Shown: positions 19,930-32,680, counted from the stretch's first letter. The stretch: 64,000 nucleotides of DNA from Acanthosepion esculentum (GCA_964036315.1 OZ038478.1:144334557-144398556); one strand, 5' to 3'. Translations and numbers: made by a program. Notes: generated by a model from the letters alone, not told the origin.

Positions 19930-21850
19930 TGCTATATGAATGGTCTTTTGGAAGCAAAACATATCATTACCTTAGCATGGATCAAAGCAATCGATTCTTG
20001 TTCTAAACACGTGAGTTGTTCATTCATAGAAGATAACCAGAGAATAAAAATCAGTTCTCTGGCTTCGTAGAATTGAGAAAACATAACTATCGGTAGGTTT
20101 AAGTTGGGATTCCAGAGTCCACTTCAATGAGACAGATTTTCTCATACGAGCAACCAACAGGGCCTCGAAGAGGTTAACTCGATTGTCGCATACGCAAAGT
20201 ATGCGGCCTTCCACAAAGAAAATTATTTCCGTCTATTGTCTAACATTGTGGGCGAAAATTGAGTTTTAATCTTCTCTCTTATGCCGCAATTTATCCATGA
20301 ATACCATGAGTTGTCCTCTGCATTTATTTTCCTCTGTTTCACTCGTTTTAAACATATTGAGTCTTTTCATCTCTAACATATATATTTTCATCTAATTTCG
20401 AAATAATTTCAATTCTTTTTATTCACTCCTATCTTTTGCTGGACGCTTTTCCTCTGTACATTTTCTGGGTATTTTTTTATTGTAAATGTCCATACCACTT
20501 TTGACGATTATGAAAGTGATGGTGAACTGGAAGAGAGTAATGCCTACGGATAGTGTGAATCATGACATCAATATTTTGAAGAAAATTGATACTGGACTGA
20601 GCCAACGTGGAAAATAGGCACATTTTCACTTGTAATTATCATTTCAAAAGAAAATTGTGTAATGAAGAAATAACCACAACATTTTTGATAATATTCTCTC
20701 ATGTGTTTTTCTGTTCATAAACGTGATGACTTATTCACGCTTCACGGAATGTCACGGATGCCACAGTTTTTATATTTTTATATGAACGCTGGTCCTTCCT
20801 TATGGGCTTTTTAAAAATGAAATAAACATTCGCCATTCCCACCCAACTCCCTCATTTTCTCTCCACTGAAAATTTCGCTCAAACATCTCCCGGTTTGTTT
20901 AACGATAAATAAAAAAAAAAGAATTGCGCCAAATACTCATGTCGTCTGGGTCACTTGAGGTTGTTAGGATTTCTTTTGCACGTCCGAGTAGGAATCATGA
21001 GTATTTCACGGGGTTAGTCTTCCTCATGAAATTAATGGAGAAGTAATTCGCTGACCAAACTGATGGGAATTAGCTGAAGCCTTTCCTATCTAGCATGAGA
21101 GCGAACATTTACTCATGACTGGAATTCACAGACACGATTATACCAAACTGTCAATGACTACTCGGGAGAATTATTAAGTTGGAATATCCTATAGAATGAA
21201 CTAACGCATATTTTTCTATTAAAAAATCTTTTCATTTTGTACAATGGGGTACTGCATTGTTCTCGTTCCATGTTATTTCTATCTTCTAACAAATTTATTT
21301 AGTGTCAATCGGACAGATTTCAGGAATTAAATAAGACCGAGAATCTTTCCGTGCCTTCTGGATGATTCTTGTCAGTCCCAGAAAATATTCAGTAGTAGGC
21401 AATAGTATAAACCTTGTGAAAAATATTTTAGCCTGTTGAATAATCTCTCCAAATCTTGAAAGTGATGGTATCACGAAAACTTTTATTTACTTAAATGTAT
21501 TGTTGGATTTCCTGTAAACCACAAGGGTATACGTATTTTTTCACTGGCTTCTCACATTCTGTAGTCACACCAGTAACTACCTTATTTCATTAGGTATGTG
21601 TACTATATTGCCTGCTGTACGACCTCCATGATATTGGTTCTACTTGCTCGAGGCCTTTTTTCCCAGTTATTAGGAGAAACTTTCTCTTTGTCGTAGAAGG
21701 GTTTTTAAGTCAGCGTTTCATCCAGCTGGCTGGTTGTAATTTTCCTGGTCATTTCACTTGATTTTCTATTTTAAGTTTTTTTTCTTTCTGTTTCTTCCTT
21801 TTCAATTGATTTTCTAATTTTCTTTCTTTATGTATAACTTCTTTTCTTCT
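19930..21850. other. Spacer, nothing recognised
   Basis: Moderately AT-rich unique-looking DNA. No transposon motif or RNA gene seen on either strand. Confidence 0.6.
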
Positions 21851-21853
21851 ATT

Positions 21854-22690
21854 TTCTACCTCCGTCATATAAATATGTATGCGTGTGTATGTGTGTGTGT
21901 TTGTTTTAGTGTGTTTTCTATTCATTTTCTACCTCCGTCATATAAATATGTATGCGTGTGTATGTGTGTGTGTTTGTTTTAGTGTGTTTTCTATTCATTT
22001 TCTACCTCCGTCATATAAATATGTATGCGTGTGTATGTGTGTGTGTTTGTTTTAGTGTGTTTTCTATTCATTTTCTACCTCCGTCATATAAATATGTATG
22101 CGTGTGTATGTGTGTGTGTTTGTTTTAGTGTGTTTTCTATTCATTTTCTACCTCCGTCATATAAATATGTATGCGTGTGTATGTGTGTGTGTTTGTTTTA
22201 GTGTGTTTTCTATTCATTTTCTACCTCCGTCATATAAATATGTATGCGTGTGTATGTGTGTGTGTTTGTTTTAGTGTGTTTTCTATTCATTTTCTACCTC
22301 CGTCATATAAATATGTATGCGTGTGTATGTGTGTGTGTTTGTTTTAGTGTGTTTTCTATTCATTTTCTACCTCCGTCATATAAATATGTATGTGTGTGTA
22401 TGTGTGTGTGTGTTTGTTTTAGTGTGTTTTCTATTAATTTTCTACCTCCGTCATATAAATATGTATGCGTGTGTATGTGTGTGTGTTTGTTTTAGTGTGT
22501 TTTCTATTCATTTTCTACCTCCGTCATATAAATATGTATGTGTGTGTATGTGTGTGTGTGTTTGTTTTAGTGTGTTTTCTATTAATTTTCTACCTCCGTC
22601 ATATAAATATGTTTGCGTGTGTATATGTGTGTATGTGTAGTGTATGTGTGTATGTGTGTGTTTGTGTGTTTGTTTTAGTGTGTTTTTTAT
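21854..22690. repeat. 73-bp minisatellite array, about 11 units
   Basis: Head-to-tail repeats beginning TTCTACCTCCGTCATATAAA, then TATGTATGCGTGTGTATG, a TG run and TTTGTTTTAGTGTGTTTTCT. The first seven or so units are almost identical with 73-bp spacing. Units near 22,380 and 22,530 are 75-bp variants sharing TATGTGTGTGTA and CTATTAATT, and the last one is degenerate. The near-identity points to recent amplification. Confidence 0.97.
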
Positions 22691-22759
22691 CAATTTTTCT
22701 GTCTCTTCTTTTTTACCTTTTTTGGTCTCTATGTTCCCTTTTCCGAGAACCTTTTAGCT

Positions 22760-24565
22760 AAATTTAAAAGAGAAAGCCATATATTGAAGTAGAAGTAGAA
22801 GTAAAGGCGGCATGATTAACATACTCGGTTAATCTATGTCGTCGTCACGGCGTCGTAAGAAAGAAATGGGAGAGAGAGGGAAATGCGAAAAAAGCACGCA
22901 AAATAAAATGAATCTGGTCAAAAATGACGACAAAAATGTGTAATGTGACTTTTCTACCTACCTAATGTTTATATAATATTATTTGTCTTCTTTGCTTCAT
23001 TTCCCTTCAGGAGGTGACCGATCATGACTCTTCATGACTTCCCATCTTTGTAGCTCTCATCAATAATTGTCACTAATATCGCTGTGACTCCCTGTTTTGC
23101 AATTCACTTATTTATTCGCTTTCGTTGGGTAGGTTAACTACTGCTTCCATCTTGCATTCGTTATGACCTGTGAGTGTTAAATTTTCCATGTCTTCTTTCC
23201 TTTTTATGTTTCCCAGAAATGTCAACAGTCTTTTTTTCTGTTTCTAAGAATAAGTCACTTTTTCCCGTAAAAATCCCCACGCTTTCTTAATGCTATTATG
23301 AGAATCCTTACGCACAATCTGACCTCTGTAGCCTCAATTATCCCATCCATATAAAAGAAGAATTTCCCTTATTCACTGCCACAAAAATGAATTACAAGCA
23401 ACTAAACACGTATTTCTTCGTTTTCTAATGTCAATTTCCAGTTACGTTTTAATTTTTGTAAGGCTTAAATATAATTCTTTCTATAAAACATATGAAATAA
23501 CGGAATATATTAACTAAAGATGAATATTACTTCATAATAATTATATTTCCTTGAAGTTCTAAACATCAATTTAAATTATGTAAATAACTTGATTATGACT
23601 TCTAAACAAATCAGACCAAATATTCCAAGATGAAAAGTTAAAAAGTAACATTAATAATTATGCTATTTACTGATTTGTGTTATATATTTTGGTAAATGTA
23701 AATAAACTGAATATTACATTGCAAAAATATTAGAAGATATGTTATTAAGATCTTTACAAATTCAAAAGACTTGTAAAGAAATGATGCCGAAGATGGAATT
23801 TAAATAAATGACTTAAAAACCAGAGCTGGCTCAGTAATTCTAATAATTCTAATCATGTCATAGTCTCTTAGATTTTTTTTATTTGGTCATTAATATGTCA
23901 TAATTGGAATCATATGTTTTAACTATTCATTTTTTTACAAACTTAAAAGTAGGCCTGCAATCATCTATCAAAAAATGCTAAGTAGATCAAATAAGCGGGA
24001 AATTAATTATTTTTAAATGGAAAATTTAAAGAAATGTTAAGATGTTATGTGCCTGAGTAAAATATTAAAAAATATCTTTTAATGCATATATTCATTAAAA
24101 ATTCATTCACGAACGACAATCGTAAAATGAAAAATGAATTTTAAAAATATATTGGAGTATGTATGTTTCAACAATAATGAAATATTCATTTTGATAAAAT
24201 TTACTTATATAGGTACCGCTAGTAATTCGCTGAAAATAAAAGGCCCCAAAATTGATAAAAACAAAATTTATCATTAAAATGTTTCTTTTTTAATATTAAG
24301 AGGGCAGACGGAGAGTATATTTTTATTATTTTATTAAATGTTTTAATCCGTTCAAGCACCATCGAAATTTCGGTTACAAATTGTGTTTTTCTTGCTTCAG
24401 CGGGAATAGGAAAGATTAGTATCAGGAAATTCAGAGTCTTTTTTTCAGTAAAAATCACATTTATTTGGAAATTCTTGTAAAAATAAAATAATTGTCGGAT
24501 TTTAATGAAACTTTCAGAACTTATTCATAAATGAATTAAATTATTTCATATTTTTTTAAAATCTG
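22760..24565. other. AT-rich spacer
   Basis: No recognised gene or repeat family; several A/T-rich low-complexity patches. Confidence 0.6.
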
Positions 24566-24572
24566 AGTAGAA

Positions 24573-24642
<70 letters not shown>
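24573..24642. repeat. (TA)n microsatellite
   Basis: Pure TA run of about 70 bp. Confidence 0.97.
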
Positions 24643-24644
<2 letters not shown>

Positions 24645-24649
24645 TGTTA

Positions 24650-25190
24650 CCACTAACTTAATTAATGGAATTTCGAAAAATTTCATTTTCCTTTGATTCA
24701 TATTCATATTGTTAAAAGAATGGAGAATCTTTTTAAAAAAACATGCTCTAAATCGTAAAATAAAAGATGCAAGCAAACTGAGGCATTATTTAATTTGAAT
24801 AGATTTTAATGTTTTATGTATAAGATATATTCTGGTCACTATTGTCTTAAGGAAAAATATTGGATGAATGATAAATTTTTACAAGAAATTTTCTTTTATA
24901 GAATTTAATTAAAATAATTTATAAAAGTTTAATCTTTCAAATTACGGGTTTTTGACACTTGTCAATTTTATGCGCCGTTTCGGTGATATCTTAAGTAAAA
25001 ACTTAATTTACTAATCATAAATTAAAAAGTTTAGTACAAATCTCCAGGCACCAATATTTTTTAAAAAAGGATAATTATACTAAACTTACAGCTAAACCAT
25101 ACTATACAATACAATCGACAAAATGCAAAACAAACAACGCGCATGTGCGAAATCAAAGATATAACATGGCGACAATTTACCCATCGCATG
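24650..25190. other. AT-rich spacer
   Basis: Nothing recognised. Confidence 0.6.
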
Positions 25191-25198
25191 GTATATAT

Positions 25199-25275
25199 GT
25201 GGGTGTGCGTATGTGTTTGTGTGTCTGTCTGTCTGTGTCTGTGTGTGTGCCTGTGTATGTGCGTGTGTGTGTGGA
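25199..25275. repeat. (TG)n-rich simple repeat
   Basis: Imperfect TG/TCTG run. ORFs on both strands read only the repeat. Confidence 0.9.
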
Positions 25276-25504
25276 AACACACAAAGTTTCCACCTCAATC
25301 AGAAAAATAAAATCAAATGAAACTATGATCTATGCTGCCATTCAAACAAACATGAAAAAATACAGCGCCCCACACACACTTCGAAATATTTATACACATG
25401 CACACACAAACACACACACATATGTATAAATAAACATAGTTGCTGTGTATGCTATATTTATGGGTAAAAAATGACCAATATCAGGGAAAGATCTTGTGTG
25501 AATG

Positions 25505-25580
25505 TAAGTGAACAAAAACGCGTGGCCTGAAGATTGCTTTCAAGCATGAAACAGCATATCACCACTTAGTATTCATGTAT
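25505..25580. repeat. GTCAACACTTAGAGGC-family repeat, copy d (degenerate)
   Basis: CGTGGCCTGAAGATTGC, then AAGCATGAAACAGC and CACTTAGTATTCATG follow the order of the right arm at 34.9 kb with many changes. Confidence 0.65.
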
Positions 25581-25683
25581 TGTTCATTCTCTCTCTTACG
25601 CACTCTCGCTCTCATCCCTCATATATTTCTTCTCTCTCTCCGTTGATATATTTCTCTCTCCCCCTCTCTTTGTATGTGTGTGA

Positions 25684-25684
25684 G

Positions 25685-25757
<73 letters not shown>

Positions 25758-25820
25758 ATCTCTCTTTCACTATACATATATATATATATAGATATATATA
25801 TATATATATCCATCTCTCTT

Positions 25821-25895
<75 letters not shown>
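25684..25895. repeat. (TA)n arrays interrupted by a duplicated 17-mer
   Basis: Three TA runs separated by two identical CCATCTCTCTTTCACTA stretches (about 25,756 and 25,810). The segment was probably duplicated together with part of the TA run. Confidence 0.93.
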
Positions 25896-25899
25896 GGAA

Positions 25900-27340
25900 G
25901 AAAGAACTTTGCTTTGAGCTATTGTTTCTACGTTTGTAAGTATGTCTGCGACTAATTTACCTTCCATCCATCAAGCCGCCGATCTGCCAGTCGCATGTGC
26001 GTGGAAGCGGCAGTGCGTGCACAAATTGTCCAACATCATTAACCTGTGCCCTCTGCAGAGTAGTCCGACACCACGGATCATTTTGTCCCCAATAAAATTA
26101 ACATCAGCGCCTTCCACCAGAGCTGCAAAATAGTGAGTTGGTGAGGGAATCATATATTTCCACAATTTGTTGTATTTCGTCTTATTCCCCATTTTTTCCA
26201 TATTACTCTTACTTTGTTTTTGGTTTCTCTTGATCTCAAGACCAATGTTGCATTTCTTTTCTTACGTGGTTTAACAGAAACTTCTATAAAGAATCAACAT
26301 ATTTGTGTGCGCCAAGAACATACCGCTGAATTCGTTCGGCCGGTCTTAATGGCTGGAGAAAGATGGCTACTTATTTGGCAAACTACTACTTTTAAAGAGG
26401 GGAAGGCGAACCACTGCCGCTTTCTCCTTGCACAATTACGATTTATATGTGGAATGCCGATATATCGTGTTTCAGCGTGATATTCGCCGTGCGTCTAAGT
26501 GCTGTGTAACACAGCACAAAACACGACAATATTGCATATACAGCGTCCTGACCTTTCAGTACAAAGTGATAAGCAACAAGTGGATATGTTTGGGGAAATG
26601 GTAATGTGATATGAAAGGAAAGAAAGAATGATGGATCGGGAAGATGAGGCGAGTCGAAGAAAATTTTCAAAGAGAGAAATAGGAGATTAAACTATTATAA
26701 GTAGCAATAATAATAGTAGTAGTGGTCGTAGTTGAACAGTTATGAAAATGATAAGGAAATCGTTGCTGTAATTTAGATGTATTGGAACTTAGAAATGAAT
26801 GTAAAATAGATTAGCATTGATTTTACTAATAATACAAAAGATAAGTAGTGTGTTTAGAAGGTATCAATGTTAGGTTATTTTGGATACATTATGGAATATC
26901 CTTTCAAAATATTAGTAAAGTAAATATTTATATGGGACAAATACTTTAGTATTAAGAAAAGGATTTTTTTCGTTTTTTATTTATTTATTTATTTTCTTTT
27001 AGCATTCATCAATTAATTAGTTTTTCTTAATATTCGTAAAATGATTTTTTAAAATTTATTTTCTTTTTAAATGAAAAATTTATATCCAAAAAATTAGTAC
27101 TTTAGGTTAATAAACATTAACAACAATATTATAAATGTTTGGCTGTGATCACAACAAAAAAGGTAGAAAAAGTTGTTATTTTACCTATAGCTGGGACCCA
27201 TTAAATCAGACACTATCACTCCGGGTCAGAGTGAGTCTGAGAGTTATTCAGGAGGAGGATCGGGCTAAAAGTAGGAATATTCATGTTTATATCCCAATAT
27301 AGGACAATAACTAATGGATGCAGTTTTACGTCTTTTCCAG
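25900..27340. other. Spacer with short unassigned ORFs
   Basis: The stretch 25,940-26,500 is less AT-rich. It has overlapping ORFs on both strands (25,942-26,133 and 26,214-26,480 plus; 25,971-26,201 minus), none with a recognisable domain. 26,700-27,340 is AT-rich with nothing recognised. Confidence 0.45.
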
Positions 27341-27349
27341 GGCTATAAG

Positions 27350-28260
27350 AGAATCTTATAAGTCAGTACCAAATATGAGAGGAATGAAAGCCCGTAATTT
27401 CAATTTTGTAATTGGCTTCGTAAACAAATCTGACACGTTATTTTCCGATTGAACATATTCAATTTGTACTGTTTTCTTTTGTACCTGATGCCTAACAAAT
27501 TGATATTTAATATCAATATGCTTTGATCGTTGATGTATTATTGGATTTTTAGCCAAAGCAATACTAGCCTGATTATCACAGTAAATAGTTATAGGCTCAC
27601 TTATTATTAGTGTTTTAATAGTTTTTATTAGGGATTTAAGAAAAATAGCCTCTTGTGTTGCTTGCGACAATGCAACGTATTCTGCTTCGCAGGTTGAAAG
27701 TGAAATCATCCCCTGTTTCTTAGATATCCAGCTAATTATTGGATTATTTTTTGCCAATCTAAAGCAATATCCTGTGATACTCTTACGATCTGGTGAATTT
27801 GCCCAATCAGCATTCTGTATTCTTTCTCACACGCCGCTATACCATCTTCATTATTCATAATTGTGTTTAAATCCATTTCACCTGGAGTAGTCCGCGTTTT
27901 ACAATTTCGCATGTCGAATTTCGATAAGAGTTTGTCGATCTATCTGGATTGATTCATTATAATAGTGTTGTCCTTAAATTCGGACTGTATACCAAGAAAC
28001 CATGACAATCGACCCAAGTCGGTCATTTTAAACCTTATATTTCGTCGACCCAAATAATCAGAATTACTAATATTCCATTATTAAATGTCCTTTTGGAGGA
28101 CCACCGAGGAGGGTTAAAAAATTGTTCAATTAAATAGGAATTTAGTAATATATTCCACGTTCTACCGCTTTGATTCAGCCCATATAGTGACTTTTTGAGT
28201 TTCCATAGATAATTGTCACCTTTTTCAAAAACCTCTGGCGATTTATGTATATTTCATAGT
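27350..28260 (-). mobile_element. Ty1/copia pol relic
   Basis: Minus-strand fragments of the C-terminal half of a copia Pol in the correct order. At about 28,130-28,250 there is an RT piece with FEKGDNYLWKLKKSLYGLNQ and SGRTWN, the copia block matching KSLYGLKQ. Weaker RT remnants lie at 27,880-28,080. From about 27,840 to 27,356 is RNase H. Stops and frame changes separate the parts, and some sequence between the RT end and RNase H is missing. No LTR was identified. Confidence 0.85.
27356..27830 (-). pseudogene. copia RNase H domain
   Basis: Open frame with the copia hallmark DRKSITGYCFRL (just upstream of the ORF's first Met at 27,757), then SWISKKQGMISLSTCEAEYV, IYCDNQASIALAKNP, HQRSKHIDIKY and DLFTKPI. 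The domain removes RNA from the RNA:DNA hybrid. The Glu of CEAEYV and Asp of YCDN are intact. The frame stops shortly after the usual end of Pol, so the domain's C-terminus is complete. Confidence 0.92.
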
Positions 28261-28379
28261 TAATCGGCGCATCCAAACATCATCCTTTGCCAAGATGACC
28301 AGAAGCGAAGGACAATAGACGCCGAGCGCTCCAAATATTGCGTGAACACGACTTACTAAAAGGTAAGCCTAAAATTATT

Positions 28380-28790
28380 GCTTTATATATACTGAACTAA
28401 CTACGTTAAGGAGACGGGAGAATGAATCTGTAACAGATTATATGATACGGGCTGAGAATATCACAAATGCCTTAAAAATATCAGGTAAAGCTATTTCGGA
28501 TGGGCTGTTAATAGCCGTGGTTTTAAAAGCATTACGCATGGACATTTAAACCATTCACGACAGTCATAAGTCGAAAAGATAAAAGTCTAAATTTCACTGA
28601 GTTTAAAGTCGCATTACGTAATTAGGAAGAAACTGAAAAATGTGCAACCTAATAAATCAAGGAAAAACGTAATGCAACTAAGGACGTCATTTAAAAAATT
28701 CAGAAAGCAGCCTACCAGACCAGGAATGATGATATTAAAGTAGTTGGCCTAAAAACAACAACAACAGCAGAACTACGCTTTCCTACTCTT
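28380..28790 (+). pseudogene. copia Gag relic, opposite strand to the pol relic
   Basis: Plus-strand translation gives RRRENESVTDYMIRAENI, then ALKISGKAISDGLLIAVVLK and, one frame over, NFTEFKVALRN followed by EETEKCAT. This is the RNA-binding Gag region (UBN2-like) of copia elements. Stops and a frameshift near 28,550 break it. It points away from the copia pol relic at 27.35-28.26 kb, so the two cannot be one collinear element. Confidence 0.72.
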
Positions 28791-29345
28791 CCCAAATATC
28801 CACTGCCAACCTCTGATATGGAAGATCTTAAGAATTCCTGAATAGATGCTACGAGACATTGGTGCTGTTACTTTGAACAAATTACTTCCTACGTCGGATT
28901 GCTGCATTCAAACTACATTAAACATGTATTACAATCAAATAATGCAATAATACTAACTGAAGAAAAACAATTTGAGGAGAAACATATAAAGCAAAAGAAA
29001 ACATAATTTTCGAATAGAAGAAGGCAAGATATATTAAAATAGAATTGAAATCAGAAAGAGACAATCGGAAATTGTGGGAAAAAATATAGACAATTTTGGA
29101 AAATTTGTCAAACAATACATATTGAAGACAAGACATTAGAGTGAATCATGGAGAAGCTACACGAAAAGACTTGCGTAAAATGATGGCAGGACAGGGAAAT
29201 GTTTGGGATCATAAAAAGACAAATATTATTAAGAGATATAAAGGATTAGAGAGTAATGGAAAATGGGCAAAGGGGAGACGGCACTTAAAGAAAAGAAGAA
29301 CAGGCCCAAGCCAAGAAATAGTCATATTTGAAATGGATTAGATGA
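28791..29345 (+). other. Possible continuation of copia gag debris
   Basis: Lys/Glu-rich frames, including the ORF at 29,141-29,341, follow the Gag relic without a recognisable motif. They may be decayed gag-protease sequence. Confidence 0.25.
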
Positions 29346-29529
29346 AAGAGATATCTGGAGGAAACGGTAGATGATGTAGTATTGGGAGAATTTTACAAAA
29401 TATCTTAATAATTGTTATTGAGAAATGTTAAATTCAAATGAAAGAAGAGTAATATGGAGTTACTCGTTACGAACGAAGAATGAAAAAGAAAATAGGAGTG
29501 ATATGTCCCAGAAAGGGATATATTTCTTC

Positions 29530-29700
29530 GAAGTAGCTAAGTGGTTTGGGCTACTGTAACCAGTAGTACAATCTAGCCGGTAGCCGTAATCGACTGGTAC
29601 TCGTCGTAGTCGTATGCAATATGCTTAGGCGATAGGCGTAGGCCAATAGGCGTCGTCAATGGCTCAGTCCAATGGCGTACTATATACTAATTCTTGTACC
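29530..29700. repeat. Short internally repetitive GC-richer island
   Basis: Reiterated GTAG, TAGGCG and GTCGTAG motifs (for example GGCGATAGGCGTAGG then CCAATAGGCGTCGTC) in otherwise AT-rich DNA. A GGCTACTGTAACCAGTAG inverted repeat lies at its left edge. Identity unknown. Confidence 0.4.
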
Positions 29701-30215
29701 TTTACATCAGCCTGTATTTATGGCTGACACCAGCCAATCAAATTCCTGTGAGGGGGAACACAGGTGTATGCATATTCATTACATCAAGGGGATAAACAAG
29801 AAAAAAGATGAAGGAAATTAAAGGATATACACCAAAATAGGTGAAAATGTTTCAGACGATTTAGTACAAATCATAAATGTAAGGAGCAATACAGATACAA
29901 ATTTGCAATAAGCGAACGGAAAGTAAGATTGTCGTCATTAGGACGCAACAGGAAGATAAACAGAGTTTATCCGAACTAGGAAGCAGAAATTTTTTCATGC
30001 GGTTGGTAAAGTTAACAGTAGAATTTTCTATATATAGACAATCAATAGAACATGAACGAAGACATACTCAGAGAAGAGGAAAGAGATATTATACACAACT
30101 TTAATCAAACTGTCGGACGCTGACGTAAATTTCACGTGTATGAAAAATTAAGACTATAAAATATTATTAAAAATATCATTTATTTTTCATTATCTAACCA
30201 ACAACACATTTATGT
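29701..30215. other. AT-rich spacer
   Basis: Nothing recognised. Confidence 0.6.
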
Positions 30216-30221
30216 TTTCTA

Positions 30222-30286
<65 letters not shown>

Positions 30287-30290
30287 TATA
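30222..30290. repeat. (TA)n microsatellite
   Basis: TA run with one TG interruption. Confidence 0.96.
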
Positions 30291-30418
30291 GCGCCTCAAA
30301 GTATATGAGTATACACTTAGAAAATAATTAAGTAGAACAAACACATTCAGTGGAATTTAAGAAGTTTCCTCCAAGTTACTGTCCCGCGACATGTAAAGCC
30401 TATATTAATAAAAGATTT

Positions 30419-30419
<1 letters not shown>

Positions 30420-30483
<64 letters not shown>

Positions 30484-30618
30484 AGGTGTGTGTGTGCGCG
30501 TGTGTATGTGTGTGTGTTTGTATATATATATAAGTGTATATAGATACACATACATATTTATATACATATGTATATATATACATATTTGCATATGTGTGTG
30601 TGTGTATATATAAATTTT

Positions 30619-30685
<67 letters not shown>
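30420..30685. repeat. (TA)n(TG)n(TA)n complex microsatellite
   Basis: TA run, TG run, mixed TATG/TACA section, then a long TA run ending at about 30,685. ORFs here are repeat readings. Confidence 0.95.
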
Positions 30686-30689
<4 letters not shown>

Positions 30690-30790
30690 TAAATTATTCA
30701 GACTATTGTCCTAAACTTTGTCGGTATATTTATTACAACGTTTCGGCCATTGTATGCTCCAGCCTTCTTCAGTTAGTTGGAATGTCGAAC
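30690..30790 (-). repeat. CTGAAGAAG...CCGAAACG repeat, copy 1
   Basis: Minus strand: CTGAAGAAGGCTGGAG, ATACAATGGCCGAAACG, then TTGTAATAAATATACC leading into a (TA)n array. A related sequence lies at 34,340-34,400 in the same orientation relative to its TA array. The pattern is familiar from ends of retroelements in many invertebrates, but I cannot assign the family. Confidence 0.55.
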
Positions 30791-30915
30791 TGAACCCTTT
30801 ATTTCGCTTACTGGGGTAGACTTCTAGTTCCACGTACCATGTTTATATATATATAAAAATTCCGTATAATTTGGCAGCATATTGTCAAATACGTTTGATT
30901 AACCAATTTAGACAT

Positions 30916-30983
30916 TTATATATATATATATATATCATGGATCAAGAAAGGTATATGCTTTCTTGTTTCATTGAATCTATTGA

Positions 30984-31019
<36 letters not shown>

Positions 31020-31073
31020 TTTTTCAGTAGATTCCTTTCGTAATCAGGTATATGCTTTCTTGTTTCATGATTA
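30916..31073. repeat. Inverted repeat with (TA)n centre and flanking direct repeats
   Basis: GAATCTATTGAAAAAT and ATTTTTCAGTAGATTC face each other across a TA run (about 30,990-31,017). GGTATATGCTTTCTTGTTTC occurs on both outer sides, near 30,950 and 31,049. Confidence 0.7.
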
Positions 31074-31079
31074 AAGACA

Positions 31080-31455
31080 GAAAGAAAGGTACTGTGGTTA
31101 TATTTATTCATTTTTTCATGAGTACTTGCAATATTCTTTTTTAGTATTAACCTGAGTGCTCTGATGACCGAGACAAATATTGAGTTTGTCCGAAATAAAT
31201 TTTTGCTTTCGTGGTTAAATTTTTAACAGTTAATGTCGTATTGCTCTAATGCAAAAACGGTGATTTTAAATTTCATCTTTTAAGAGAATTTCTTTGCGGT
31301 TGAATTATTACAATTATCAATAAGCTCGTAAATACTTAACGTCAGTTTAATAATTTTAATGTAAATGAGCCAACTTAGTCAATAATTGGATTATAACAGA
31401 TGTTTATTATATACTTGCTTAGAAAACATTTTGTATTATTATTTTATTTACTTTT
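31080..31455. other. AT-rich spacer
   Basis: Nothing recognised. Confidence 0.6.
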
Positions 31456-31458
31456 TTA

Positions 31459-32680
31459 AGCATTTCACCCTAAACATGGTGGAATGCCACTAGAACGAAA
31501 GCAGTTACAACATTGAAAGGGTTGGACCGAGAGGCCAGCCTAGAGGCACGTTTAAATTCATGCAGTCTGGGAACTTGCAAAATTAGCTCGTCGGACCAGA
31601 TACCGTGAAAGTATTTGTAGAAAAGTCCGAGGGAAGGGACGGCACATCTGTGGGAGAGCGACTGTAGACAAGATGCCAGAACAGGGCCAATGGCATAGCA
31701 TATCCGTCTCTGGATTTTGTCGAGGATCTCAAAACGAACAGCGAGGGTACCATGTCATATATGGCAGCAGTGTTCCATGCAAGGGCGAATGTTTGATATA
31801 TAAATTCGAAGGATGGCCTCGGGCGAGAAAAACTTTCTGGCGCGCAACAGGGAATTTGTTCCATCACAGGTCAGCGGCCAGTGTGAGACCAAGCTGTAGC
31901 AAAGAGGTGCTCTCGTGGGGTTGAGCATCAGACATTCTACTGACAGGCTGGTATGGTTCTCTGTGGTGAGTAATAGAGAGCAATTATGTTTTTGAGGCAT
32001 TAAAGTTAACCAGTCAATTCCTGCCCCAGTCTACAACCGATTGGAGGTCCTTTACGAGACTAACGGCCAGGTTAGTTTTGTCTCCGATACCGGATTTTCT
32101 TTTGAGGCAGGAGTAAATTATAGTGCAGACTGAATATATGCCTACTTGGGCACTGATGACATTCAGGAAGATAGTTAATGAAGATAAGGAAAAGAATAAG
32201 GCCCAGGATAGAACCTTGGGGAACATCTGAGTTCGTGGGAAAGGAGCTGGAGGAGAATCCGCTAAGGATGATCTTCATTATACGGTTTGAATGGAATGAT
32301 CGTATTAATCCAATAATCGTCCTGAGACACCATATCCGTGAAGAATATGTAGGAGGCTGGCATGATAAACCTATCAAACTCTTTAGAGATATCAAGAACC
32401 ACGGCGCGTGCTTCTCCGTATTGACGTATTATTAGACGTGAGCACATCAGCTGTAGAACAGGCAAAGCGGAAACCATATTCTTGTCAGAGAGCAGATCGT
32501 GTGATATATGGATGTTAACCACTTCGACATTGATTAAAGCTTCAAAGATTTAGCCAAAGTGTGGTAGGAGACTGATAGAACGCTAGTTAGATGGGTCAGA
32601 ATTGTCTCCTGAGTTATTAAAGAGAGATACATTACATGAGGACTTCTAACAGGCTGGAAAAGAAGATTCATTGAGGCAGT

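Noticed and set aside
21854..22690. CRISPR-like array
   Set aside because: Units are contiguous without unique spacers, and the DNA is eukaryotic in character.
22244..22761. Overlapping repetitive ORFs in the 73-bp array
   Set aside because: The period is not a multiple of three. The frames remain open only because the unit lacks stops in some phases.
24219..24458. 79-codon minus-strand ORF
   Set aside because: AT-rich region, no recognisable motif, no supporting context.
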